A stretch of 64,000 nucleotides of DNA from Ricinus communis (taxonomy: Eukaryota > Streptophyta > Magnoliopsida > Malpighiales > Euphorbiaceae). Positions 1 to 11,960 of the stretch are shown in pieces (position 1 is the first letter of the stretch; the number at the start of each line of letters is the position of its first letter). The notes below the pieces were generated by a model. That model was not told where the DNA came from. It was given only the letters and a program-made list of their open reading frames with translations, and ran no database searches. The stretch is from the NCBI RefSeq assembly GCF_019578655.1, contig NC_063264.1, positions 27,303,688 through 27,367,687 of the forward strand, read 5' to 3'. Both the position numbers and the translations under genes were made by a program.

Positions 1-370
1 CTAAATTTCCACCATTTGATCAATAAGATCTCAGCCATTGGCCTAGGAGTCTTGAAGGTTATAAATAAGCCCTCCTAGGTATTTTTTCATACAAAGTACA
101 GAAAGGAGACCTAGATACTTAGAAAAGCATTAATTTATAGTTTATTAGACCCTATCATCTTCTAACATTCGTTTATAATATAATTTTGTATGCATTTACC
201 ATATTTCTTCCGAAATTTTCCTTTAAGTCTCTTTATTCCGCATTTAAAGTTTACTTATCATTTCGCTGTCGAGACTTGTTAAGTGCCGCACGAGTAATTT
301 TTTGCTGTGTATTCTAATCTCGTGACAATAAAATTTGCATTCTGTTCTTATATATCTTTTAACACTTGAA
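1..370 (+). repeat. Possible LTR fragment, cut by the window edge
   Basis: A TATA-like motif (TATAAATAAG, about 60-70) is followed by a short leader-like stretch and a moderately GC-rich block (about 255-330), ending in AACA near 364. This promoter plus short leader pattern resembles the R/U5 part of a plant LTR. No matching second LTR, primer binding site or coding domain is visible in the window. It could equally be the promoter or leader of a gene lying to the left. Confidence 0.22.
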
Positions 371-1452
371 GAGTCCAAACTGATTCCTCTCGTTGTAAGC
401 AGCAGCAGCTGTAAAATCAATGAGCCCTGCTATCTGTGTTCAAGCAGCAATGGGTCTTTCCCATATCTGAATTGATTTGACCATTACCAACTAGCCATTT
501 GGGTGCTATTAGCAATCAATGATCGTGTTATGAACTAGCTAATCTCCACAAAATCCGGTCCATGTCCCAGAAGGAGCCCTTCAAAAACTTAAAGATATGA
601 TCAATTAAAAGTCTTCAGTTTTCAAGATTTTCCAGACATTGTTTAGCAAGCATAGCAATATGCTAATATTACAATTCTAGATCTGCACCATTCCATGTCC
701 TTTTTCTTTTCTTAGTTTTCCTTTGAAAGAAACTATTCTTAGTGATTTGAGGGTAAAATTATAAAAAAAAATATAGTTTGACGTTGGAAGTATATTTTAT
801 ACTAAAAGACTATCATGTGTTTTACTTTTTTATAATATTTTTAGATACATATTATATTTTTATATTTTTTTATATAAATTTTTATATATTTAATTTGAAC
901 CATACGATGATTTCATTAGTAATATAGCATTTATAATAGAATGTATAAATATTTTAAAATTTTATTTAAAAAAAAATTATCTTTTGAATTTATTTAAAAT
1001 TTTAAAAATATACATATATTATAAGAATTTATTATAATTAATAAAATATTTAGTTAGATTCTAAATTATATAAAAGTACTTATTTTATCAAAAAATTATA
1101 TTTATTATTAATATTCACAATATAGAAATGAGAAAAAATATATGATGTGTATATAAAAATGCTAAAAAATTAAAACTGCAAGTTAATCCTTCAATGTAAA
1201 ATTTATATTTGTTGCTCAAGTGTAAAAGCGTTAAACCATATAAAAGTCTTTTGATGAGACATAATTCAAGTGGCAAAATCGTTTACTATTGGTAATAAAA
1301 GGTCTCACATTTTGAGTCTTCTCCTTTGCAGCAGGTGAATTATTTACCTTTAGCAAATATAAGGAGATGACTATCTCCTATTATAATCCATGGTTTGTTG
1401 GCCCTTTTCTCTTGGGATTGGAAATGATAATAATATGGATCCGCTCATTTAA
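371..1452. other. Non-coding stretch, nothing identified
   Basis: The first 350 bases have ordinary base composition (CAG-rich spot near 401-410) and could be an untranslated region or intron of an unseen gene. From about 760 the DNA becomes strongly AT-rich with no open frame of note. I see no RNA gene or clear repeat structure. Confidence 0.4.
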
Positions 1453-2048
1453 GGGTATTTGAACCCAAACTCAATTATATATATATATATATACGTCTCA
1501 AACTTTTATCTAAAAAATTATCTTATTTATCTATAACCGTTTCAAATCCAAATAGATACTCTTATATTGGCCGAACCAGATAAAATCTATTAAATATAAA
1601 TAGGTATTAAATAAGTTTTATGGATATTTAAATGGGTAGCCAATACCCTTGTTAACTACTTATTTATAACTAAATGAGTATCCGTTTACGAACTTATTTA
1701 GAATAATTAAATTTTAAAATATTTTATAAAAATTAATAAAAATTATAAAATATAAACCATGTAGTTTTAAATAAAATTTTATAATTATAAAATTTTTATT
1801 ATTTTATTCCTTACACATAATATATATGTATATTATTTAAATGGATATTTGATACTGAAGTGGGTACCATATATTTGTATCTGTTTAAATAATTAGATTT
1901 AGATAGTGAGTATCAAAGATTCAAATTCAAACTCGATCCAAATCTGAGATAGACATTAAAATTTAATCTAAACTCGTTCTAGATCTATTTATAATTACTT
2001 GTACCAATCTTATTAGGGTTTGGTCGGATCGATTATCCAAAAATACCC
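1453..2048. mobile_element. Degenerate non-autonomous DNA-transposon relic
   Basis: The segment opens with GGGTATTT and closes with its reverse complement AAATACCC about 590 bp later. Phrases such as GGTACC, GGGTAGCCAATACCC, and 'aaactcgatcc' recur inside, as in the common plant GGGTA-type repeats. It contains a short AT microsatellite near 1476-1493 and no coding capacity. The inverted match weakens beyond about 8 bp, and no target duplication is clear. Confidence 0.35.
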
Positions 2049-2379
2049 ATCCGACTGCCATCCATATTTGAGATATTCTCTCTTTGTATAAAAGAATATA
2101 AGTGTTATAAGAATTTAAGGGTTTTTCTTAATTTAATACATTTGGAAAATAAAAATTATTATTGTAGGGTAGAAATAATTAAAATTGTGAATTTTAGGAT
2201 AATTTTAAAAGTAAAAGAGAAAAAAAATCAGTCCTGCCCACCTGTTGGATTGGCGAACAGTACTAAAATTTATTTATTTTTATTTTTCAGTAATACTCCG
2301 TTTATGCTGAATGCAGAGTAGTTAAAACAACAACTCTATATTAAAAAAGATTGAAAATAGAATTTGAAAGTGAAATCTC

Positions 2380-2640
2380 ATCATTTCCTACAGAACCAAA
2401 TATATATCAGTCACTTCTTCTCTCAAAATTCATATCTTCTCTCAAAATTTATATCACTTAATTCTTCTCACTTTCTTCTTTTCATTCATTTTCTTCTTCT
2501 TCTTCTTCCTTCTCTCTTCTTTCACTTCTAATTTTCTCTACTTCTTTCAGTTATTTTTCTTTGTTCTTTCTTTACTTCTTTTATTTTTTTGTTTCTTTCT
2601 TTACTTATTTCAATTTTGTTCTTTTTTGCTTTTACAGGTG
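2380..2640 (+). promoter_or_regulatory. CT-rich leader-like tract upstream of the MuDR relic
   Basis: About 250 bases are dominated by TTCTTC/CTTTCTT runs, including two near-copies of 'cttctctcaaaattcatatc' (about 2417-2455). Such pyrimidine-rich stretches are common in plant 5' leaders. It ends in 'tttttgcttttacag|gtgag' near 2625-2643, which resembles both splice signals. It lies about 700 bp before the first recognisable transposase remnants, so it may be the old leader of that element. This is inference only. Confidence 0.25.
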
Positions 2641-3299
2641 AGTAATTTTTTGTGTTTTTATTTTTTGATCGATATGGATTTTTTTTACATCTTTTTATAT
2701 TGGAAGTGAAGGATTTTTTTTTTTACTTTAAAAACATAATGATTGTATGTACATTTTTTTACCTTATATGATGATTTTTATAACTATTTTTTTTTTTACT
2801 TTTTAGTATGTTAATATACTCTTTTTTTTTTTTTAATTTTATAGGTATTATTGAAGTTATATAAGAAATCGTCATACAAGGTAAGAAGTTGTATTTATAA
2901 TTTTTTAGTAAACTTATGGTTGTTATTATGTTTATTTTTTTAATTAGGAAATATATCATTAACTATTATAAAGTAGTTTTATGATAAATTATGCAAATTT
3001 AAAGTAGCAAAATATATGTCTTTTTTAGGATTGGCTAAAATGACCTTTGATTATAATATGCAATTTATGTAGAGTAAAGAAATGATAAAATATATATCTA
3101 GGTTTCTGTAATTAGAAAAAAACATTCATTGTATATTTGATAATTAATGTTGGTATTGGATGAACAGTTTAATTTATGTTAAAAAATTAGTGTTTATTTG
3201 TTGCAATTAATTAATAATTAGTTTATATTTTCTTTGACAATTTATTTATTTGTTTGTTTAATTATGTTTTATGTTATTAATATATTTATATTATTGATA

Positions 3300-6200
3300 C
3301 AGAAAATTATGGTAGAGCTTACCTGAGTTCCTGTGGTTATATGTACTAGTGAACAACGAAAAAAAGTGCAATAATTATTAAGCATGTTAGACAATATTAA
3401 AATGAATCATGAAGACAATAATAATGAGTTGACTCATTTGGTAAATTATATTAGAAAAATTAATAATTATATACAAGAGATTGTAAAGAAATGAGGTTTA
3501 AGGACAGATAGTAAAAAATATAAAGCCCTTAGTACATGTTTATGTTATCCAAATGAACAAGGTATCTTTGATTGTCTATAGAATAGCTATGAAGGTAGAG
3601 GAACTTATAGAAGACTGGTTAAAGAATTTATTAAAGAGTATGTGAATTGGATAGCAAGGAAGAAATCTAGTTATTCTATTGGCAAGCGAAATATATCACG
3701 ATACCTTATATTGCCAAAAGGTGAATTATGAGTTGTCCAAGAAAGATAAGGATAGATTAGAAAAATCAATTTCTGTCTATAGAATGGATTTGTAATTATT
3801 ATCATATTTATATTAATAAAGTTTGTTATGTTTGAAATAATTTATATTTGAAGCATATTTGAAAGCATAGTTATATTTGTAAAAACTTACATGATAAAAA
3901 CAATGCCTACTATACCATCGTTGTTTATTTATTAGGGTGGTGATATCATTTATACTCTAATGGGTGCATGTTTTGTTAATAGATATTAAAAAATGGTGAT
4001 GCTTGATGAAGAGCTAAATTTTATCGTATTGCTATACAATATAAAAAATATCTTGTAACTCACTCGCAATATAAAAATTACTAAAATTTTATTTAAAGCA
4101 CAATCTTTTAAGTATGGTGGGAATTTGATATTTACAACATGTCAAATTTAGAGGGAAGATGACATTGTGATTATCCATCACACTGTTAATCAATTTTCAG
4201 GGTTGCAATTTGTGGAGTTATTTGTCCAATATAATGATGGTAGATCTACATTACAAGTAGTGCAACTAGTTGAACCTCCATGCCGTAATTTTAGTGAAAT
4301 GGGTGATTGTAGTCAAACATAACTAACGCTGGAAATGATAATAAGGATGAGGACTTAGATGACGATTCAGGTGATGATGAAAATTCAGAGACTGAATATA
4401 ACACGAATAATGAGAAGGATGAGGATGATGGTAGTTATGAAAATGAAACAACAGATGAGGACGATGAAGAAAACTACTATGATGAGGATGAAGAAGATGA
4501 TAACAACATAGCAGTAGCATTGTATGACCATATTGGTACAAGTTTACAGAACTTCAAAAGTATGAGTGAATAAATGTGTCAGAACTGGTTTAAAAGCGTC
4601 AATATAGAAAAGACTACTCTCTATCGTGATGGATCAGATGTAGATATTGTACTGTGGGATCCATCATCTGAATTTCGTACTAACATGTTCTTTAAATCAA
4701 GAGATGGAACTAAAGCAGCTGCAAAAATGTACTCAATGAGAGTAAGCTGAAGATTTTGAAGCTTAGAAACGAAGAACAACACCATTATAATAATTTGCAA
4801 TCGTCTGAAAAGCTTCTCATGGAGATTACGTGCAACAGTAAAGAAATCGAGTGAATTTTGGAAGATTACTAGATATAATGACCCACACATATGTAATGCC
4901 TCTGCTGAATCACAAGATCATAGAAATTTTGACTCTCTTTGATATTAGGGTATATTCAAAATATGCTAGTCGGACAACCAGATATTAAGATGAAAGCTAT
5001 ACTAGCACATTTGGTAGAAAGATTTAGTATAACAGCAACACATAAGAAGGTGTGGAAAGCAAAAAAAAGGCTATTACATATACTTTCAGAGACTGGAATG
5101 AGTCATACAAGAAACTCTATGACTTCATTGACGTTGCAATGACCTTGAATAAGGGGTTTATATGGGACATTGAAAGTGAGAAGTATTGTATGAATAATTG
5201 ACTAATTCGTGGCGTCAGACAGTTTAAAAGGATCTTTTAGTCATACAAGCCCTGCATTGAAGGATTTAAGCACTATAAGCTTATGTTGTATATTAACAAT
5301 ATGTTCTTATTTGGAAAATACAAGAGCCTATTGCTTACTACTGAAGCAATATATGGTAATAACAAGATATTACCAGTTGCCTTTGCTATTGTTGAAAAGG
5401 AAAGCAAGGATAACTCGGAGTATTTCATGATGATGGTTCGATATCATGTATGTAATGATTGAAATGATATTTGTATCATTTCGGGTCGCCATATTGGTAT
5501 AAAATATGCAATACCACATCAGTTGTGGTGTGAAAATCTGCATCGATATTGCATACATTACATTGCCAGCAACTACAATATAAAATTCAAGAATTTAGGA
5601 ATGAAAAAAATTATTGAGAAAGTAGGTGAATATTATATTTTTGTAATTGTCTGTGATAAGATTAATATGTTCTATCTTTTTTGTCATAATAGTATTTTTG
5701 TAATCACATTTTGATATCTGAAATAGGTCGCGAACATCAAAAGAGAAAATTTAATAAGTGGATAAAGAAAATCAAAGCTAGGTATCTAGAAACAGCTATA
5801 TGGATTGATAGTATACCAAAGAAGAAGTGGACGCTGTTATTTGATGACGACCATCGAAATGATGTTATGACAACTAACTATGCTAAGTCTTTAAATTCTG
5901 TTTTAAAACCTAATAAGGGGCATGCCTATAACAACTATGATACATGGGCTGTTTCTGAAGTTAGTCGGCATGTTTAATAAGCACCGAATGAAGTATACTA
6001 ATGTAATTTTTGAAGGCTGTATATATACTAATTATTGTATCGAGGTATTGGAGCATCGTGTGCAGAAGGCAAATGAACATCTTGTTAGAACCTTTCATTA
6101 GGAGACTGGTGTGTGCTCGATTACTAATGTCTATAACAATGCGCAAAGGAAGACGAGCTTAATCAAACGGTTAATCTAGCATAACAAACCTGTACATGCG

Positions 6201-6535
6201 GCAAATTTAAACAAAGTCGAATACCCTGCTCACATGCAATTGCCGCATGCATGAAACTTGGAATTTATTACAGAATATTCATTGGAAAATGGTACAATAT
6301 ACAAGAGGCACTTCAATGTTGGTCCACCGATTTCGTACCTTTTGGACATCAAGATTACTGGAAAAAATCCATTGAACTCTCTTAGTGCCTAACCCTGAAT
6401 GAAAATAAAAGGGAGACCAAAAACAAAAAGGATTCAGAATAAAATAGATTGGAAAAATGCAGAAGATACAAGAACTAATTTTTGTAGCAAATGTAGTTAA
6501 ATTGGGCATAATGCTAGGACATGTTGTACATCATA
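3300..6535 (+). pseudogene. MuDR/Mutator-like (MULE) transposase, broken
   Basis: Remnants of a MuDR-family transposase appear in order, in shifting frames with many stops. There is a very acidic stretch (about 4330-4520, Asp/Glu/Asn-rich). A MuDR-type DNA-binding domain follows (about 4650-4945: WDPSSEF, FFKSRDGTKAAAKMYS, WRLRA, ITRYNDPH, DHRNFDS). The MULE transposase core spans about 4970-5960, with ESYKKLYDF, GFIWDIESEKY, LPVAFAIVEKES, HRYCIHYIASNYN, FNKWIKKI and KWTLLFDDDHRNDVMTTN. A SWIM zinc finger (CxCx10CxH) is at 6191-6235. A CCHC knuckle (CX2CX4HX4C) at about 6482-6523 is interrupted by TAA. Cut-and-paste DNA transposition is the family role. This copy cannot make a full protein from one frame, even allowing a few introns. 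Terminal inverted repeats were not found. Confidence 0.85.
6191..6235 (+). other. SWIM zinc finger of the MULE transposase
   Basis: Reading from 6191 gives Cys-Thr-Cys, ten residues, then Cys-Ser-His, followed by AIAACMKLGIYY. This is the classic SWIM pattern found near the C-terminus of MuDR/FAR1-type transposases. The motif itself is intact, but its frame is not continuous with the transposase core upstream. Confidence 0.85.
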
Positions 6536-6599
6536 ATTTATTTACTCATTTTTTTAGTATTGTTGTATTATTTTATATATCTTACTTTGTATTGATAAG

Positions 6600-7720
6600 C
6601 TAATTTTATATTTGTATCACTAAATATTTAAACCACATTATTGTCGCAATCAATTACTCGGTTATATTTCTATAATTAAATGAAAGAAGCGCGAAGGAAG
6701 TAGCACCAGTAAATAAGAATTTCATAACGTAGTTATGATTGATAAATATACAAATCCTAGTGGCAGTATTTGGTATGGAAAGAAGAGATCATTTGTAAAT
6801 CAACCAACCCATATAACATTGAATTAGAGTTGTGCAAATCATATTTTTATGGTTCGTCACACAACTAACTTGAAAGAGCTTAGAAATATAGTTGTTAGTA
6901 AAGAATTAAAATGGAGCAGACTTTGGAAAATAAGGTGCAAGCTAGACGCATATTGCAGATATCATGATCTACCAATACCACAAGTTATTTCAACAACGTT
7001 ACTTAGACATACTTCAGAAAAAGTTGGAGTTGTGATGGAACAACTAAGGAGAGAGATTAACATAATGAATTACCGATTAGAACAATACATAAGAAGCATG
7101 ATCCATTCAGGATGGAACTTCCAAATACTATTCAAATACCTTTAAATGAAAAGGGTGTTTTAAATCATAGTATAGTGATGATAATGATTTTGTCAAATAT
7201 TTTCCTTCATGTTTACATAAATATTATTAAAGGATGTTTTATTTAATATTCTAACATGTTAATAATTTTATTAGTAGATACCATGACCAATGTGTACACT
7301 CCTAGTGACATATTCAAGGCAACTGGACGTCATTGGGCACTAGATGAAGATTTTTAATAGCCAATGGATCCAGAAAAATTTAATAGTGAGAAGATACACA
7401 GTCAACTAATGAAAGAGTGTAAATTTAGATTATGTCAATTGCAAATTCTACATGAAGAAGCATTGGAACTTCAAATAAGAATAGCGCGTGCGATTGCTAT
7501 TAATATGAGTCGATCTACTATTTTTAAACTATGCACTGCTTTATATCGCATTAGGAAAGAGAATAATCGAATCAAAATTTGTTTTAATAGATAGTATTTC
7601 CATTAGCAAGTAAATGAGGCCATTGAAAACGGGGATCACCAACAAACTAGAATATTTAGAACCTTACAAAATGCACATGATTGTCTTTTCGACATTGATT
7701 TTTTTTATAGTGATTAATAT
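6600..7720 (+). pseudogene. Unidentified ORF remnants between MULE and PMD blocks
   Basis: Two open stretches occur on the plus strand. One at 6849-7145 (98 codons) is Leu/Arg/Lys-rich and contains CRYHDLPIPQVI and EQLRREINIMN. The other at 7364-7594 (76 codons) has a helical, possibly coiled-coil look (MKECKFRLCQLQILHEEALELQIRIAR). Spacers between them contain stops. I recognise no family. Their position and similar decay suggest they belong to the same mobile-element complex, perhaps accessory ORFs, but ordinary degenerate DNA cannot be excluded. Confidence 0.35.
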
Positions 7721-7839
7721 CAAATATTTATTATCAGACTTAAGATGTTTATGATGCAACCAAACTCTAAAATATTTATTATAACCACATTGTCATGAGA
7801 ATACTTTTTTATTATAACCTGAAAGGCATAATTGAAATA

Positions 7840-8280
7840 CGAGTTCATACTTCTTCATCAGACATTTCATAGTCTGATGCATATCTGTTGCAATGCATGA
7901 TATTGTTAGCCTCATTCTCACTCAAGTTTCTACATATTGCTATTGCTTGTTCTGTTGCGAGTTGTAACATGTAATATCTTGATCGTCGAAGAAACATTTG
8001 ATTATTCTCTTCTTAGATCTGTTTCACTGCGACCTCATAATCTATCATATTTCTTCAACAAAGTGCTAATGAACGATGTTTCAAAACTGGAGCTCCCAAT
8101 GAACGCAAAACTGAAAGCAAATTATCTTCTTCATCGACTCTAAAGTTCCATTCACGATGCAAACCAGCATAATACTCTTTCGGATATGTATATTTCTTAG
8201 AGTGATATTGATCATCAAATTGCTGTAGAACCCAAAACTCTTTTGGTTCTTCTATAACCTGAAGAACCAACTATACTCAA
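7840..8280 (-). pseudogene. Unidentified minus-strand ORF remnant
   Basis: A 71-codon frame at 8055-8270 is Trp/Tyr/Asp-rich (EEPKEFWVLQQFDDQYHSKKYTYPKEYYAGLHREWNFRVDEED), and the same strand continues semi-open to about 7840 with stops. Codon composition looks more protein-like than most chance frames here, but I do not recognise it. It runs opposite to the flanking MULE and PMD remnants. Confidence 0.3.
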
Positions 8281-8327
8281 ATTCAATATGGTATTTAGAA
8301 TTTGGTTGCAATATGTTTTTATACTAC

Positions 8328-8556
8328 TGAAAAGGAATCCATAAGAACAATAATACAGTCATGAATGTAATATGGACTTCTTTAAATTACTATAAAAAAA
8401 ATCCATAAGGACAATAATATATACATGAATGCAATGTAAACTTCTATAAATATATTATAGAAAAGGAATCCATAAGGACAATAATATAAGCATGAATGTC
8501 ATGTGAACTTCTATAAATATATTATAGAAAAGGAATCCATAAGGACAATAATGTCT
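8328..8556. repeat. Tandem repeat, about 67 bp x 3.4
   Basis: The phrase AAAAGGAATCCATAAGGACA recurs with its 'tcc' at 8338, 8402, 8469 and 8536, giving spacings of 64, 67 and 67 bp. Each unit also contains a 'catgaatg...aacttct' segment. Later units are more alike than the first. It lies just upstream of the plant mobile domain remnant. Confidence 0.85.
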
Positions 8557-8690
8557 TATACAAAATAAATCTATTTTGTATTCATCATTAAATAATTTAT
8601 ATATAGTGAAGTCATCATAATGATGTATAGTATTGTCAACTAATATTTACGCATCAGTGAATGTGATATTTTTTTGTTGGTATTATAGGT

Positions 8691-10125
8691 ATGGCAGCTC
8701 ATCAACGTGACTACATCCAGCCTGGTCTGCTCGATCCATCATTATTATATTTACAAGCACAGCACAGGTCACAAGCCATCTAGTTCGACGAGGTATATAT
8801 TAAAATATACCTATAGTGACTTTTTATATTATTTTCTTGATTTTTTTATAACTTTATCTTTTAACTATACAGATTGAGGATGAGGTGCTAAGCTGTAGAC
8901 ATAACAGTAGAGCTACATATCGATTAAATGATGGACTTGAGCTCGACGACCATTTACAGGATTAGTCCAGCTAGAATTTTATTCAATTAGATTGACACCT
9001 AATAACCACAGTTGTAGAGAGATGGAGGCTGGAAACTCATACCTTTCATATCCTAGATGGAGAAATGCACTATAATGTTGCAAGACGTAGCCATTTTGAC
9101 TGGACTTCCTATTAACGATTATGCATTGATTGGGCTTACTAGATATGATTGGCCTACATTATGTGAAAGAGTGCTTGGTTTGCGCCCTACTGCAGAGTCA
9201 ATTAGAGGATCACAGCTTCGACTGTCATGGATTCGCACTAAGTTTGGCAACATACCACATGAAGCTGACAAAGAAACAGTTCATTGTCATGCTAGGGCTT
9301 ACATCATACTAGGGCTTACATCTTACGATAAAAGCACCGTACGAGTATCATTAGTCTACTTACCATATTTAGAAAATATTGGGACTATTCATCAATACAG
9401 TTAGAGAGGTGCATGTTTGACATTTTTGTATAGAGAGTTATGTACTGCATTGAGATATCCTCTTGTTTCACAACTTTAAGGTGCACTTTTTCTATTGTAA
9501 CTATGAGCGTGGGAGAAATTTTCATTCATCGCACTAACATTGCATCATCCACAATTGCATCATAACACTCCTCTCGAACGAAGATATCCAATTAATTTTA
9601 ATAATTTTTAAATTGTCTATCCAGTTATTTATATGCATATTTGATAATTCTACCTACATAATAAAATCTAGAAGGATCGGTGATCACATAGTTCATAAAA
9701 TAGCCACACATAAAATCCGTGAGATCTGATTTAGGTTTGATGTATCTCGCGAAAATGAGGTGTTAATACTTTTACATTTCTACAGTATTTTAAGTATATT
9801 TATATTGTGTATTTGATTATAAATTATTTTTGTAACATTACATCTTTTCCTAATATATTATATTAGAGTCATACACACATGAGGTCATTAGAGACTTTCC
9901 AGCTGACTGCTTACTTAGTTGTGATATATGGCGAGCTGTAGTACCGCTAATATGTATTTTCATATCATCGAATGGCACCGACTTAATAGATTTTTAAGGC
10001 AATTTGGTTTAAAACAACAAATCCCTAATCCGTCACAATAAACTGAGACAGTATACTCTGTATTACATAATAATATCCATGTCAACTGGGTAGAGCGATA
10101 TTCTAAATGGATCGAAATATAAAAT
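8691..10125 (+). pseudogene. Plant mobile domain (PMD, MAIL1/MAIN-like) gene, broken
   Basis: An ATG at 8691 starts MAAHQRDYIQPGLLDPSLLYLQAQHRS, typical of the N-terminus of PMD proteins. After a possible intron comes VERWRLETHTFH (9016), then in another frame MLQDVAILTGLPIND, DWPTLCERVLG, YIILGLTSYD (9057-9404), LYRELCTALRYP and LWAWE. The C-terminal part is visible near 9905-10110 (DIWRAVVPLICIF, EWHRLNRFLRQFGLKQQIPNPS, WVERYSKWI). PMD occurs in host proteins needed for silencing and meristem function and also in transposable elements. Several frameshifts and stops disrupt this copy. It sits about 2.2 kb after the MULE transposase on the same strand, which favours the transposon-borne class. 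Confidence 0.8.
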
Positions 10126-10249
10126 ATCAGAGCTCATTAGATAGTGTTACATTCATATTTCTTTGCCACTATCTATTCATATTAAAATCTTTATAATCAG
10201 TGTAAGAGGATGATTATCTCATATTACATGTATTAGCTAACAATCCATC

Positions 10250-11019
10250 AGTCCTCCAATCAATAAGAAAAAAAGAACTCACTTTTACAATGAAATTAAA
10301 TCTTATCTCTGGTCTGTTTATTCAAGGGATTTCTCTTTTGCTACACTATTTTGCGTTTTGGTTGCTTTGCTGTTTTATTAGAGCACATCCTATCAGTCTC
10401 TAGCATAGGCTAAAAAGTTCAGAATCTTTTGCATTAAAACTTAAGAATTTCTTATGGAAGGATTAGGGGTTAGAACATTGCAGAAAGTAAAATCAACAGG
10501 ATGATGGTAAGGAGAGAACTATTATTCATTCATCATGTAGCTTATTAATATAATCTAATTAGAGAAAATACCATTGAAACAGATTGAAATGCAGCAAAAC
10601 AAAAGGTTCTTTGAAAAAAATAACAAAGCAAGATTGGCTGGAAACATACAAGTACATTTCTGCAATTCTCATCTGTCAATCATGAAATATGCACAAGTTG
10701 GATCCATTTACAAGGAAGTTGAAGAGCATGAAACCTAGAATTCAGCAGAAGTAAATATGCCAACAGCAAATCGCATCTCCACTTTCAAGCATTTTCAAGA
10801 TCCTAAGCAAGATTTTGGACAAATCCATGCTTTACCTCCAATTTTCTTTAGTTCCATACACAGACTGCAATCTCCACCACAAAAGCCAAATAATCCACAT
10901 GGTAAAAAACCCATATTTCTGCAACAATTTAGGCTGAAAAATGTTATTCAAGAAAAGTCCCCAAAGCATGATCAAGTTCTATAAGGTCTTGTCATGACAC
11001 CACAATTTCACTGTTGTAG
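10250..11019 (-). other. Probable 3' untranslated and flanking region of the membrane-protein gene
   Basis: This stretch lies directly downstream (minus strand) of the stop codon at 11020-11022. It has moderate base composition up to about 10680, in line with a 3' UTR. The frame at 10757-10984 on the plus strand is just the antisense of this region. No RNA gene is seen. Confidence 0.4.
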
Positions 11020-11454
11020 CTAATCATACTTCTCTCTCCATGAGTAAACAAGGAAGAAAACCCAAGAAAGACCCAATACAATATCACCCACAACCAGTCT
11101 AGGCAAATCATGAGCCAGATCTTCAAGCTTCCTCTCAAAGTAGATTCTCCAAATGGCCATTGAAACATGAAGCAATACACAACCTTTGGCAAAGAAACTT
11201 TGGAATTCTCTATCCTTGATAAATGCCACCATAAATAACAAAAAACCAATAGCAAACAAGAGCAACCCAGAAAAGGAATCAGAGGTTTGGATCAAGAGTT
11301 GGTCATGTAGTGTTGATCCTTTAAGCTTAGTAGCTACCTCAATGCCATGGCCAAATACAGAAATCTCATTTGTATAAAACATCATCAAAGCCCCACAAGT
11401 TAAAGCTACCAAAGAGTGAAGCATACAAATCAAAAGGAAACCAGATGAAGCCAT
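11020..11454 (-). CDS. Small plant membrane protein, four hydrophobic segments (DUF7865-like)
   Basis: This is an intact single-exon frame of 144 residues. I take the Met at 11454 (MASSGFLL) as the start; an in-frame Met four codons upstream (11466, MYNL) is less like the family. Four hydrophobic segments appear at about residues 3-25 (LLICMLHSLVALTCGALMMF), 53-73 (SGLLLFAIGFLLFMVAFI), 80-98 and 118-138 (DIVLGLSWVFFLVYSW). The protein ends WREKYD. The pattern matches a conserved plant-only family of unknown function that I believe is catalogued as DUF7865; the name is from memory. It is probably an integral membrane protein of the endomembrane system (inference). Nothing suggests the gene is broken. 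Confidence 0.78.
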   Translation of the reverse strand: MASSGFLLICMLHSLVALTCGALMMFYTNEISVFGHGIEVATKLKGSTLHDQLLIQTSDSFSGLLLFAIGFLLFMVAFIKDREFQSFFAKGCVLLHVSMAIWRIYFERKLEDLAHDLPRLVVGDIVLGLSWVFFLVYSWREKYD

Positions 11455-11960
11455 TAGATTATACAACAGAAAAGTTTCTATCTTTTTTCTTCTTCACTTC
11501 TCAAACTCAATAATCAAGTACAATATACCATGGCTTATGAATGTATGAAAAGAGAAATAAGAACCCAATTGATAAAAACTCCTAACCTACTTTTCTTAAT
11601 CTGTGATCAACAAGAAAAGAGATGCTATCAATTATCAAAATCTCTGACTCCAAGATCTTATAGTACCAATTAATCAAAACATAGAGAAGATCTACTCAAC
11701 CAACTATAACATAGCTTTGAATCAAGAATCATGATTTATAAAACACCCAAAATTTACATAAAACAAAATCTCCATTACATGCTATCATATTTGAAGCTCT
11801 AACCTTTAATCCAGCCAAATTCAGCGGTAGAGAGTGAGAAATAGAGAGATCCAAGAAAACCCAAAACCCACAACCCAACAGCTGAAGAGGAAAATGAAAG
11901 AAATAAGAGTCAAGATATGGGGTTTTAGTTAGGAGTTAAGTGGGATCAATTTTGGATAAA
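11455..11960 (-). promoter_or_regulatory. Promoter and 5' leader of the membrane-protein gene
   Basis: On the minus strand this is the sequence upstream of the start codon. It is moderately AT-rich with purine/pyrimidine-biased patches, such as the 'ttatttctttcattttcctc' block near 11889-11908 read on the minus strand. A leader intron is possible. I see no unambiguous TATA box. Confidence 0.3.

Noticed and set aside
4323..4541. His/Tyr-rich minus-strand frame
   Set aside because: It is the antisense of the Asp/Glu-rich coding stretch of the MULE transposase on the plus strand.
10757..10984. 75-codon plus-strand frame
   Set aside because: It lies antisense to the 3' region of the small membrane-protein gene and has no recognisable domain.
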